Assembly (NCBI GenBank): GCA_037903475.1
Contig: JBAJFG010000446.1
Coordinates: forward strand, 1 to 64,000
Direction: 5' to 3'
DNA: 64,000 bases
From: Ancylostoma caninum
Taxonomy: Eukaryota; Nematoda; Chromadorea; Rhabditida; Ancylostomatidae
In this document: positions 1 through 10,500 of the stretch, piece after piece
Position numbering within the stretch: the first letter of the stretch is position 1
Layout: each line of letters begins with the position of its first letter
Program-made: the position numbers and the translations under genes
The notes under the pieces: model-generated
What the model was told of the DNA's origin: nothing
What the model saw: the letters and a program-made list of their open reading frames with translations, nothing else
The model's database searches: none

Positions 1-3000
1 GTCGTCAACTCCACTCCTGTCTTGGCAGCGGTTCCTTGGAGACGTCGGTACTGTTCCCGGTAAAAGGTGATGACACAGATATCGTGGGGTGCGATGCCTT
101 TACCTGTGAGTCGCCGAATCAGATTGAGGCAGGTGTGAGCCTCGGAGTCGTTGAAGTGGGATTTACTGGCAGCGCGGACGGAAGATCCACGCACATCAAT
201 GAACATGAAGGGTGTCGTGGGCGAGGGGAACCTGATGACTTCCAATAGCATCCGTCGCTGCTCTGGATTCAGACCGCTCACGAGAGCACCGTCGTACGCG
301 ACCCTGTTTGGCAACTCAATCAGGGCGGGATGAGTTCGAAAGGTGGTGATGAGCGGAGCTACCGGGACTGCGTGGGCTTCGCACAAGACGCTCATGACGC
401 TGCGAGCGCCGAAGCGTGCCGGGTTGGAGCTGCGCGAGCACTTAGCGTGTGGTTCCAGCTGGTGCACGTCTCCGATGTACACGTGACGGACACGGGGTAG
501 TCTTGCCGCCATTGCCACTAGCGCTGGCTCGGGTATTTGAGACGCCTCGTCTCCGATGAGCACCTGGAAGTTGAACACGTGCCTTGCGAAAATTCCCTCA
601 GGAGCAGCGGTTGTGTTTAGAAGAGACGCCGTGGTAGCACAGATGACGCTCGGGTTCAACAACGCAAACATCAGATCCACCATTTTCTGGAGGTTTTCAG
701 AGACAAATGACTCAGAAATGAAGTACTCTTCTTTGTCGTCTTCGGTCATGGCTAGTGCTCGGTCAGGATGATGAAGGTATTCCTCGAGGTGTTCCCGACC
801 TTCCTTGAAGTCCTGACACAGTTGTTTATCTTTCTCTTCCAGTTCGTCAGCAAAGTTGTCGCCAAGATTCTTAAGGATCTCGTTTAGATCTACTGGTGTG
901 CGAGTCAGGTTTTCCGCCACTGCCGTGTCAGAGACGTAGCGTACTACCACCAGGTCTGGGTAGTCGTCTAATGACAAAATAGTTTCGGTAAATTGGGCAA
1001 CAGCCGCGTTAGTGGTAGCCGTGACTATCACTGGAATCCTTCGCTCTATCGCGAGATGGGCCGCGATTAAGGATCCTACCACCGTTTTACCCGTGCCGAA
1101 GGCGGCCTGGATTGCCACCACCGGCAGTTCACTTACGCCTAAGGCGACGGCGTCGCGTTGATCGTGAGTGAGGGTTACCGCGTGACCCTTGATGTTGTAG
1201 ACGTGTTCACCCGTCCAAGGTGTGAAGCGTGGCTGGTCATTGCTGTTATCGCATTTAAGGGGTGTGCGGCCATATACCACGTCGACGACGGCGCCTGCTG
1301 CACTGTCCGTCGACAGGTTCCTGTAGCTCTCCATGCGCGAAATGCTCTCGTACACTGGATTCGCCAACGCAGTAGGCTTGCTAAGGCGAACACAGATGTC
1401 GACGAACGTGGCATCGCCGATATGCCTGCAATGTCCCTCAACGCATCGCGAGACAGTCTCGTGGGACCACGTAAATGCCTCTATGGAGATGTTGAGAGCC
1501 TTAGCCTGAGGGTGCACTTCTACGGCTCGAACTTTGGCATAAGAGAGTCGGGAGGCCCCTGTTATCCATAGAACTAGTGGACGTTGGCTGCTCCATCCGG
1601 CCTCACAGGGCATGTTGCGCAAGGTGAAATTGAGGCGCATTGGGCACATCGTCATGCTAGGTACTGTTGCGGTCACCCAATGTGTACGGTGGTCATCCAT
1701 CGTAGAATTGAATGAAGCAAGAGCAGAGCAAGCGGCGTTGAAGACCTTGGTCATCTTGCGCTTCGATGCCTCATTATCCTCGCAATAACTATCGAACTTC
1801 CCTGCTCTGTCCGTTAACCATTGCTTCTCTTCTTCTGGCAATGCGTGCACTCGCAATGGTAGTAGTCCTTCACCAGGATGCATGGGCAAAAACTGACGAA
1901 CTACTTGGCAAAGGTGGTCGCGTGCTTCGAGAGAGACCGGAGGCTCCGAGAAACGCATGGAACAAGAGACGTTGTAGCGAGAATCGGCGAGAACGAAGTC
2001 GTCTTCCTGCACATCAGATAAAGGAAAGTCGCAGATGGACTGTGTCACCGTAACTGCCTCTGGAGCTCCCTCCAAGGCTGCGCGGAAGGCAGTAACCTGG
2101 TCTCGCCGCTTCGTGATTGAAAGAACGATGCCGTAAATGGGCTCCTCCTGTTGGTGTGGTGTCACGAATGCGAATTCCGCAGCTCTGAAGAAGAAGACGG
2201 AATTGTTCTCCAGCGCGGTTGTGCGTGGGACTCGCGACATCGCCAAAGTGTTCTCGGGGTTCTCCATGGCTTGTCGCGTGGGTTTGACATCATAGACCCA
2301 GACGAAATCTTTAACCGATACCATTGACTTGTCGTAGCCGCGAAGTCCTGTCAGGATATTGATGCCGAAGAAGTCCAGGATGATGCAGTGCAAGTCCCGA
2401 CGGTCTGGGCCTACAGTGAAAAAATCTTTAGCCTCGAGGACCACACCTGTGCCCCAGTTGGTGGACACGACTTGATAAAGAACAGGGCTCCTGTTCTTGA
2501 GAACTGGAGGGACTAATAGAGTGGGATGCTGTCCATCCGGTGACTTTGCTATGTTGCCTAGGTCGGCGTTGGCGTATGATCCTTCAAGAATTTGGTTGAT
2601 GGTCCGAGCTGATCTTTGGCGAAAGGCGATGGCGTCTTCTAGATGTTGTAGCTCAACAAACGGGATTCGGGCCAATGGACGGTTGTGCTGCACTCTGGCT
2701 CGGGGAAACAACGAACGGTTGAATCTCTCGGAAAGATATCCAGAATTGGGAAGATGGCGATATTCGGATGTAGGAAGCACGTTCTTGACTTGACCTACGT
2801 TCTCTCGGAGGACCTGAATCGGACGAGGAGACACGAAGCTAGCCCAGGGATGGAGATTGCTAAGGTAATTGCGATAGCTCCTTGGTGTGAATTTGGGCAG
2901 AGCGTTACCACCAGGTGGGGCAGGACCTCCGCGGGATGGCTGACCACGCTTTGTACCGCGTCCTCTCTGTGGTTTTCCACTGTACACACCTCTTCCTCTG

Positions 3001-3872
3001 CCGCGGGGATTGGTAGATGCGACACGGGCTCCTTGGTTTGCAGGTCCACCGCGGCCACGGGATGCCCCTCTACCGCGCAGATTCCTGTCAAGCCGGATAG
3101 CCTCGTGCGGTTCAAGCTGCTCGTGGTGCCCGGGACGCGGGCCAACATCGGCAAAGGATGGGACGTTCGCACAGTGGGGAGGCGATGGCTTCCTGGTCTT
3201 GCATGAGGAACCTTTCCGCTGGACGGTGACCCACTGAGATTCTTCGTCTGGCAAAGTCTCTTGCGTGGTCTCACAGGTGTCACTTGCAGAATATGCAGGA
3301 GTCTGAGATGCCGCCATGGATTGAGCCTCAAGGGTCGAGGTCAGTTGCGTTTGCTGATCCGTTGGTACCGCACGAGCCGCATCTGAAGCCGACGCATCGT
3401 CGCTCGATACTATGAGCTTGAGTGGTGTTAGTGGGAAGCTAGCCACAACGGTCTCCGCCAAGGAACGAACGTGAGGGGAGTCGTCGTCCAAAGCAAGCAG
3501 CGTCTCCTCGGAGAGATCGAGGTGCTGCTGGTTTGAGATGAGATAGGAATCGGCCGGAACCCAGCTAGGAGAAGAAGAAGGAGTCGTGGACGTGTCCATG
3601 TCTATCACAGAGTGATCCTCGGTGTGAGGGAGAATGGTGGTGATAGGCATCGGAACGCTTGTTGGAGAAATTTCCTGGATGGACTCGAATTCCGCCCTGA
3701 CGCCTGAGTCGGCGTCAGGTGTTTGCGACGTGTCCATCGCGGTGTCGTCAACGACAAGGGAACTAGTTGTGAATTCGGCCGGAACCCGGCTAAAGGAAGA
3801 AGCGGTGTCGCAAGACTCAACTGTCACGAGGTCCGTACGGGGTGGCGGGCCCGAGTCAGGTGGTCGTTCCAT
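1..3872 (-). CDS. UPF1/NAM7-type SF1 helicase-like protein, intronless, 3' end beyond the window
   Basis: Reading the minus strand from the ATG at 3872 gives one open frame of at least 1290 codons that leaves the left edge without a stop. Helicase motifs in order: a Q-motif (LTHDQ, Gln about residue 905), Walker A (GTGKT, 926-930), Walker B as DEAS (1108-1111), motif III GDVHQL (from 1134), motif IV-like FRTHPAL (1178-1184) and a VITFYREQ block near 1267 that matches the conserved start of the second RecA domain in AAA_12/UPF1-like helicases. Motif VI should lie outside the window. The first 890 residues are not recognisable; residues about 255-328 are an RG/RGG-rich tract typical of RNA binding. 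Family knowledge suggests ATP-driven RNA unwinding. The frame is first closed by a TAG near 3938; ATGs at 3737 and 3599 are alternative starts, and a 3' splice-like site lies at 3916/3917. Lack of introns over 3.9 kb is unusual for a nematode host gene and suggests retroelement cargo or a retrocopy. Confidence 0.85.
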   Translation of the reverse strand, partial: MERPPDSGPPPRTDLVTVESCDTASSFSRVPAEFTTSSLVVDDTAMDTSQTPDADSGVRAEFESIQEISPTSVPMPITTILPHTEDHSVIDMDTSTTPSSSPSWVPADSYLISNQQHLDLSEETLLALDDDSPHVRSLAETVVASFPLTPLKLIVSSDDASASDAARAVPTDQQTQLTSTLEAQSMAASQTPAYSASDTCETTQETLPDEESQWVTVQRKGSSCKTRKPSPPHCANVPSFADVGPRPGHHEQLEPHEAIRLDRNLRGRGASRGRGGPANQGARVASTNPRGRGRGVYSGKPQRGRGTKRGQPSRGGPAPPGGNALPKFTPRSYRNYLSNLHPWASFVSPRPIQVLRENVGQVKNVLPTSEYRHLPNSGYLSERFNRSLFPRARVQHNRPLARIPFVELQHLEDAIAFRQRSARTINQILEGSYANADLGNIAKSPDGQHPTLLVPPVLKNRSPVLYQVVSTNWGTGVVLEAKDFFTVGPDRRDLHCIILDFFGINILTGLRGYDKSMVSVKDFVWVYDVKPTRQAMENPENTLAMSRVPRTTALENNSVFFFRAAEFAFVTPHQQEEPIYGIVLSITKRRDQVTAFRAALEGAPEAVTVTQSICDFPLSDVQEDDFVLADSRYNVSCSMRFSEPPVSLEARDHLCQVVRQFLPMHPGEGLLPLRVHALPEEEKQWLTDRAGKFDSYCEDNEASKRKMTKVFNAACSALASFNSTMDDHRTHWVTATVPSMTMCPMRLNFTLRNMPCEAGWSSQRPLVLWITGASRLSYAKVRAVEVHPQAKALNISIEAFTWSHETVSRCVEGHCRHIGDATFVDICVRLSKPTALANPVYESISRMESYRNLSTDSAAGAVVDVVYGRTPLKCDNSNDQPRFTPWTGEHVYNIKGHAVTLTHDQRDAVALGVSELPVVAIQAAFGTGKTVVGSLIAAHLAIERRIPVIVTATTNAAVAQFTETILSLDDYPDLVVVRYVSDTAVAENLTRTPVDLNEILKNLGDNFADELEEKDKQLCQDFKEGREHLEEYLHHPDRALAMTEDDKEEYFISESFVSENLQKMVDLMFALLNPSVICATTASLLNTTAAPEGIFARHVFNFQVLIGDEASQIPEPALVAMAARLPRVRHVYIGDVHQLEPHAKCSRSSNPARFGARSVMSVLCEAHAVPVAPLITTFRTHPALIELPNRVAYDGALVSGLNPEQRRMLLEVIRFPSPTTPFMFIDVRGSSVRAASKSHFNDSEAHTCLNLIRRLTGKGIAPHDICVITFYREQYRRLQGTAAKTGVELT

Positions 3873-4193
3873 AGCGGCGGAATCACCGGAGTTGTTAGCG
3901 GTTTTGCACGAGTTTCCTGGAAAGGGCGGCCATGAATTCTACAGGCGCGTCATGACTTAAGAAAACGCGGCGAACGACGTTTAGTCAAAAACGAAGTTGT
4001 TCGAATGAGATGTTTCTACGTAGAGAAAGTGAGGAGGATACGCATAACCACGTGTGCGAAAGAGCTGGGACTGAGACTGGATAAGCGTAAGAGACGCCTA
4101 ACAAGAATGTCCTCGGGAGGTGAAAAAAAACTGTAATGACGGAAAAGCACAATGTGCATTGGAAGTATAAAGTGTGGATATCGGACCAACCGG
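3873..4193. other. Spacer between pol stop and helicase start; no LTR seen
   Basis: About 320 bases lie between the end of the integrase frame and the first ATG of the helicase. I looked for a copy of the sequence upstream of gag (11328-12500), as expected if a 3' LTR lay here, and found only a shared 12-base GACCAACCGGTC at about 4184 and 12433. No clear purine-rich polypurine tract is visible on the minus strand. A 3' splice-like TTTCCAG on the minus strand ends at 3917. Confidence 0.5.
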
Positions 4194-7100
4194 TCAAACA
4201 GTGGTGCGCCGAGACCTGAAACGAGTATTGTAATTGTGTGATACTGGCTCAGGAGTTTCATTTGGTTCGACACTTGCCTCGTATCGGCGACCCGTAATAT
4301 CGAGATCTACAGCCGCCGCTGAAGTAGTTGCTAGCTGTTCTTGGTCGGGCAACCAAGGAGTGGTAAAAACGGGCCCCGATAGGGTAAAACATTTTTTAAC
4401 CTGATTCATATGAACCCGCTTAGGTGATGATTGAGGTGAGGAAATGCTGGTGATCACTAAATGAGGGGGATCGACAGCTATGACGCGAAATTGTCCTAAC
4501 CAAGGATTGCACAATTTTTGAGACAAGCCGACCTTAGGCGTGAAGTCCCGCAAAAAGACTCTATCACCTACTTGAATGGACAGTGGTCGCAAATGGGTAT
4601 GGTCATACTGTTTTTTAAAGCGCTGCTGCTGTCGAAGATTGTGAGCAGCTGCTGATCTCCAGGCCGAATGTAGTGTGGTGACGAGGTTCTCTATATAAAT
4701 GCCTTTATCGTCGTCACTAGGTAAATGACGCTCGAGATCATGCTTAATAAGCAGATCGATATTGAATATGGGATCCCTGCCGAAAAGCAAGAAGAAAGGC
4801 GTGTTGTTTGTACTACTGTGAACGCTGGTGTTATACATAAATGTACATGCGGAGACATATTTGTCCCAATCCGACTGGTTTTCGTGGATATAGGTTCGCA
4901 GTATCGGGTGAAACGTAGCGAAGACGCGTTCACAAGCTCCGTTACCCTCGTGATGGTACGGTGTGGTAAAATACCGATTTATGCGCAGCAACTTGCCTAT
5001 CTCAGAGATTACTTCACCTTTAAAGTAGGACGCGTTGTCCGATACTAGCTGAGTCATGGCGCCGAATTTGAGTATACACTCATTCATGACTGCCTGGGCT
5101 ACTGTAATCGCCGAGCAATCGGGCAATGGGGCGGCCACCACATACTTAGTAAAATGGTCAATCATTGCTACAATGTACTTGTTTCCAGACTCTGAGGTGT
5201 GTATCGGACCAGTCAGATCTATGTAAACTTTGTCAAAGACACCTTCACTTGATACCGGGGAAAGTAGTTCCCGGTTCATTTGCTGTGCTCTTTTACGTTG
5301 ACATGCTTCGCAAGACCGTACCAGTGCGTAGATGTCTTCGGACATATGAGGCCAAAAATATTTGCGAGCTACTTTCGCGAGCGTTTTACGCCAGTTAAAA
5401 TGGCCACCAGCTGAAGGACTGCTATGCAAGGCTAGAAATACCGCTTCTTTAAGCTTTTCAGGGACTACTAGCCTCTCCCGACGCAGATTAGTTGCCTTGG
5501 GGGTTTCAATGTGGTATAGACAACCATTACTTTTGATGGCGCATTTATCCGCGATGGCCAGCCAATTGGCTTTCTGATCTTCAGCCAGGCTATCGGGCAA
5601 ACGCTGGGTCTCCAGGAAGGTCATCAGAATTGAGCAAAATTCGTCCTTTTTCTGTTCGATTAGGGCATCATATGGGCGCAGGGCCAGAGGGCTGTTAACA
5701 TAAATAATAGGGGACCGAACTGAGAACCTGGCCGGATAGCACGGATTGATGCTAATTGGGAACTCTATGATGTCGTCCGACTCTGGTTCTTCATCCTTGA
5801 AACGAACTTTTCTGTTCACTGAACGAGATAAGGCGTCAGCTACCACGTTGGAGGATCCCTTAAGATACTCAATGGAAACGTCGTAGCTCTGTAGCTCGAC
5901 GATCCATCTTGCCAAATTGTCATGAGTTTTATTGTGCTTTAATAGGAAAGTAAGCGGCCTGTGGTCAGAAAAAATGGTGGTGTGGTTCCCGTAAATAGTT
6001 GCACGAAAGAAACGCAAGGCACTAATAATTGCGAAAAGCTCTATATGGGTTGGGCTCCACCTGCGCTGAGACTCGGATAACCCCTTACTAAAGTAGCCTA
6101 CGGCTGCTAATTGCCCAGTGACGTCGGATTTTTGAAAAAGTGCGGCACCTACCGCAATCTGACTCCCATCGGTATGAAGGAAGAATTCTTTGTCTTTAGG
6201 GAATGCCAAGCACGGTTTGGAAAGGAGTAAGGACTTAAGGCGTTGAAAAGCCTCTTCCTGTTCCAAGCCCCAGGCGAACCTGACTTTGTCCTTAAGCAGT
6301 GCGTAAAGCGGTGCTGCTATAAGAGAAAAGTTGGGTATAAATTTGCGGAAGAAGTTGGCCATACCTACGTATCTCTTCACCTCCTTTGTGGATGTCGGCG
6401 TGGGAAAGTCTTGAATTGCACGAAGGTTGCGCTCTGCCGGACTATACGATTGTCCAGATATCTCGTGTCCTAAAAATGTGACGCGAGAGCGAGCTATCTC
6501 CGTGAGTTTCTTACCTGATGCCTTGATGTTGAATAGGCGGAAACGATAGAATACTTTGCGAAGAGATGCTAGATGGCTTGGGAAGTCCTTATCGAAGATC
6601 ACTATGTCGTCAAGGTAGGCGAGACAGTTGTTTTCCAACCCGGCCAAAATGCGAGACATTGCTCGTGAAAAGTAAGCTCCTGCATTTTTGAGGCCGAAGG
6701 GCAAGTAAACGAACTGATACACCCCTCGATGAGTGACCCAACCACATTTCTGCTGACTCTGTGGGGAGAGAAGGAGCTGCATGTACCCTGAGGCTAGATC
6801 CAATGTGGTATAGAATTTATGGTCTGCAATCTTCGCGAGGATATCTTCAATCCTCGGGAGGGGATAATGATCTGGTATTGTAATCTCATTAAGTGGTCTA
6901 AAATCCAGGCAAACTCGTAGTGAGCCATCCCTTTTCTTGACTAGGACCGTATTGTGGACCCAGGGGGTATCGCTCTCGACTATCCTACCAGCTTGAAGGA
7001 GGCGATTTATGTGATCGTCCAATTCTTTTTGGAATTTTACAGGTATGCGAGGGGGGCGAAATCGTGTTGGAGGAACCTCAGTGGTGGTTTTGATGACAAT

Positions 7101-7346
7101 CTCCGAATCCTCATAAGAGCCGAGATCATAGGCACTATGAGAGATTCTGTCACTGAACTCGTCGAAGAGTGCTTGGAGTTGGAAACGTTCCTCTTCCGAG
7201 ATCTCAGCCTGCGACAAATCTACCTTGATCGATTCAGATTTGGGATTGAAATCGGGGCTATCAGCCACGTCTACGGTAGAATTTAGAGATGGCGGAGTGC
7301 TAAAAACATCGGGATGACATAACAACGGTACCATCGTCCTGTTCAT
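4194..7346 (-). CDS. pol: Ty3/gypsy Pol: reverse transcriptase, RNase H, integrase
   Basis: This 1050-codon frame holds the replication and insertion enzymes of the retroelement. The reverse transcriptase has the YLDD active site at residues 244-247 and the LPFGLKNA block just before it. RNase H carries HTDGS (about 392-396), an IEL glutamate near 436 and SDHRPL near 460. Integrase has a zinc-binding HHCC (H640, H649, C679, C682) and a D, D, E triad near 710 (YIDLTGP), 770 (SDNASYF) and 806 (NGACERV). A GPY-like module follows near residue 947. No disabling change is visible in these catalytic residues. The annotated ATG is only the first Met. Similarity to the family starts around residue 15, and the residues before it are better explained by the other frame, so the natural product is probably a Gag-Pol polyprotein. 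It is followed on the same strand by the helicase. Confidence 0.95.
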   Translation of the reverse strand: MNRTMVPLLCHPDVFSTPPSLNSTVDVADSPDFNPKSESIKVDLSQAEISEEERFQLQALFDEFSDRISHSAYDLGSYEDSEIVIKTTTEVPPTRFRPPRIPVKFQKELDDHINRLLQAGRIVESDTPWVHNTVLVKKRDGSLRVCLDFRPLNEITIPDHYPLPRIEDILAKIADHKFYTTLDLASGYMQLLLSPQSQQKCGWVTHRGVYQFVYLPFGLKNAGAYFSRAMSRILAGLENNCLAYLDDIVIFDKDFPSHLASLRKVFYRFRLFNIKASGKKLTEIARSRVTFLGHEISGQSYSPAERNLRAIQDFPTPTSTKEVKRYVGMANFFRKFIPNFSLIAAPLYALLKDKVRFAWGLEQEEAFQRLKSLLLSKPCLAFPKDKEFFLHTDGSQIAVGAALFQKSDVTGQLAAVGYFSKGLSESQRRWSPTHIELFAIISALRFFRATIYGNHTTIFSDHRPLTFLLKHNKTHDNLARWIVELQSYDVSIEYLKGSSNVVADALSRSVNRKVRFKDEEPESDDIIEFPISINPCYPARFSVRSPIIYVNSPLALRPYDALIEQKKDEFCSILMTFLETQRLPDSLAEDQKANWLAIADKCAIKSNGCLYHIETPKATNLRRERLVVPEKLKEAVFLALHSSPSAGGHFNWRKTLAKVARKYFWPHMSEDIYALVRSCEACQRKRAQQMNRELLSPVSSEGVFDKVYIDLTGPIHTSESGNKYIVAMIDHFTKYVVAAPLPDCSAITVAQAVMNECILKFGAMTQLVSDNASYFKGEVISEIGKLLRINRYFTTPYHHEGNGACERVFATFHPILRTYIHENQSDWDKYVSACTFMYNTSVHSSTNNTPFFLLFGRDPIFNIDLLIKHDLERHLPSDDDKGIYIENLVTTLHSAWRSAAAHNLRQQQRFKKQYDHTHLRPLSIQVGDRVFLRDFTPKVGLSQKLCNPWLGQFRVIAVDPPHLVITSISSPQSSPKRVHMNQVKKCFTLSGPVFTTPWLPDQEQLATTSAAAVDLDITGRRYEASVEPNETPEPVSHNYNTRFRSRRTTV

Positions 7347-7570
7347 GTGCCTTGACGGCAGAGGAAATTCTTTGCCCTTTGTAAAGTACTTCTGGCGAGG
7401 AACCGGGGTTAGAAACCAGGATATTAGTATGACCTGACCGAATCACGGCTGGGGTAACCAAAAGAGACCTACTGTGCAGTGACTCCGATTGACAAGTTAA
7501 AACGAGTGCTGATTCCTCCTCGGTGTCCGTAAAGCATGGGACGAATGTCTCACTTGATGGTGAGAGTACG
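7300..7570 (-). pseudogene. Frame-disrupted protease-RT linker
   Basis: Between the protease and the reverse transcriptase the family-like reading moves into a different frame for about 265 bases. In the frame of the upstream and downstream ORFs this stretch contains two stops, TAA at 7497-7499 and TGA at 7443-7445. The alternative frame is open and has the composition expected for a Pol N-terminal linker. One change falls close to 7568, and the return to the original frame can be placed at a run of five A at 7302-7306 on the plus strand. The two shifts cancel each other. Sequence error, decay of this copy, or (for the first only) programmed frameshifting could explain it. Confidence 0.7.
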
Positions 7571-10500
7571 TTGTCTTGGCTACGCGTACAGGGATTGTTT
7601 CACCCCGTTCTTCAGAAGTCTCTGGTCTGTTGCTGAGGATGTTGACTTGCTGGTCTGCGATATGAAAGGCCTTTTTATTGTAGTTGATGCTCCAAGGAGG
7701 GCTCAAAAGGTCGTTTCCCATAATCATATTGTAGGAATTCGCGACTGTGGGGATACAAGCTGAGTCCGTGAAATAGACTGGATGATCCATAGTCACTGAC
7801 CCGATTTCAAAATGGAGGAGAGCCCTTCCCACTAGTCTCACCGGAACACCCGCCATACCAACGGCCCACGGAATATCACTCTGGTCGAATCGGAAGACGC
7901 CGAGCAGCGGTGCTGCTGTGTCTGAGGTTATCGTGATCGCTGCGCCTGTATCAACGAGTGCTAATATGTTAATGTCGTTGACCTTGATAGGGATCTGGGC
8001 GATGAAGAAGCGATTGGCATTGCCGGTTGCCAACATGTAGATAGGGCTCATAGACGCGCGTGGTGGCCACGACGTGGTGGCGTCAATTGCGACTGGAGCC
8101 AGTTCGATGTCCTGTGTAGGTCGGGGAGCGGAAGTGGTCGGTAAGGAAGGGCCCCCTTCTGCCGTCTCAGGCTTGTGCGCAGTAGGATACCGTGCCGTAT
8201 GAAGAAAAGATTGAAATCGGGGCAACCACCCGGGATAATAGATATTAAGATAGAGGATAAGTGCAGATTTGAAAATGCCGAATGACACCACTATACAGCA
8301 AATCGTTGTCCAAACGTCGTAGATTGACCATGAACCAACGAGCCAAGACACCCACGGGAGGCTCGAGACAGTAGAGGGGGAGGACTGCAAATTAGATAAT
8401 GACGGAGCACTTTTGGTGGCGCGCAGCAAACGATCTTGGTTAACCGTGGACCATAGCTCTTGGAGTTGGTGATCTTGCGTCAGCTCGCTCAAATTTGTCA
8501 ACACCAAATTATGGAAAATGGTTAGCGGCAAGGCTAGCATGGAGGCATTGACGCCGTTAGGGATGGCTAGAGTATCAATATTTGGAGCCACACGCATCTC
8601 CCCTGTGAATGGATTAAATCGCATGTACCCTTCATGTTGTGGAAAGAAAAAGTGCTGAATTGCTGAGCACTCGGTGGTACTAGCGTCATGTGAGACTACC
8701 AGCGTTGCGGGGTCGATGAACAGATGAAGTACCGTGCCGGTACCCAGGGAGATCTCCACCAATGGCTTGGTGAAGCAAGTGCCATTGAAGGGAATCATTT
8801 TATAATTCTTAGGGGGGATGGGCATGCATCGATGTACCTGTACTAAGTCGTTTCCAAGGTATGATGCGGCGATATCGTGACGATCAAGGAGGTTCCTCAT
8901 GGTGAATGTGGGATGGAAGGCTAGCGACGTATGCAACGCCAGTGCTAACAAATTTGTCCTATCGCATAGCGCTGACAGTGCATGGTGGAATAAGGCAGAA
9001 ACAGCCGTTCCTACGGTGTCCTCGACTGCGAGTAGCTGCGCGGCTAACTGGTTGGAGGTAACCATACCCACTTTGGCCTTAACTGCGCGGGGTACGCGAT
9101 ATCTTGTCACAACCCCATAGCCCTGGTCGGAGATTGTCAACTCATTACCGCAATCAGTGATCCGTTCACTGTCATCACGCCAGGAGAGGGCGAACTCCTT
9201 GGAGTCACTAATCCAAATGTCACTCAAAATGTGTCCCTTCATCTTAGTAACTGGAATATACTGGCAGGCTTCCTCTTGATTGGGTGTCCACATGAGGACG
9301 GAGCCGTCCTGCATGATACAACTTCCGGATGAGTATTTGCATTGGTGGAGGTCGCCGGCAGCTGAATCTGGGAAGTCTGATCCGTGGCGCGCATGGACTG
9401 CGGTGTTGATCAGATAGCAATTTGACACTGATGCTGTGTGAGTTGTGCAACAGCCAAATGGAGCAGAGGGCCATTCGAACACAAGCTCATTTGTGGTTGC
9501 CCACGAATCACCAGATACAGACATGGAACCAAACTCGCACTTGTGGTGCTGAATCATAAGTCTACATGCGTCGATGGATACAATCTGATAAGTTTCTGAA
9601 TGAGTTTCGGTACGAGCCCCAAAAAAGTTGACAGAGTACTCGACCGTACGCTTGATGATTTTACATAGCGAAGCCGGCGTGTCATATCTTCGGGTATTCG
9701 GACGGAAAACATGAATGGTAAGTGCTCGAGGAACAGATTTGATCCGAGGAATTATTCGAGAACAGTTATATGACATTGGAATACGAGCGATAAGATCGGA
9801 CGGCTCGTGAGGACATAGCCATGCTGAAGAAGGCAGTGCTTCGCATGCAAAGAAGGTAGAAAAGAGCATTGCACACAGCATAAGTAACCGAAGTTCAGGT
9901 AGTGAACGCAGAGATGAATTAGAAATCGGGGCCGGACGACCAAAAGTGGAGCTTGCAAGCTCTTCATTCCTTTTCATAAGTGCCGAGACGCGCGCTTCAG
10001 AATTCTCGAGGGCTTGTTGTTGGTCCCGCATAGAGATGGAAAGAGATTGAATTTGTTTGCGAGCTTCCAAAAGTTCAGTTGAATAATCAGATGGAGAAAG
10101 CTGCATTACATGGACGGAGGAGGGGCGCCTATTAGGCTTCTGCGAAGAGCCACCACGGGACGGAACGAAAGACCTCTTACCCGTACCGGAAGAGCGAATC
10201 TGAGGAGAAGGGCATTGCCGTGCCAAGTGTCCGCAGCCGCCACAGTTAAAACAGGTCGTTTGACTAGGAATACCATTTCGTCGTTCAAAGCCAGATCCTC
10301 TCGAAGTGTTCGGACCCTGAAATCGACTGCTTGAATTAAAACGTGGAGAACGATAGTTGCGCCGAAACCTCTGATCCCTTAGACGCAGCTGGTGAGCTGG
10401 TCTAGGACTTAGCGCCTTAATCTCAATAGACCTGGGGGCCGTCGCTGGGGCGATCAAGCGATCTGCTGTCGCTTCCGCCAGAAGCTGCTCCACCATCTGT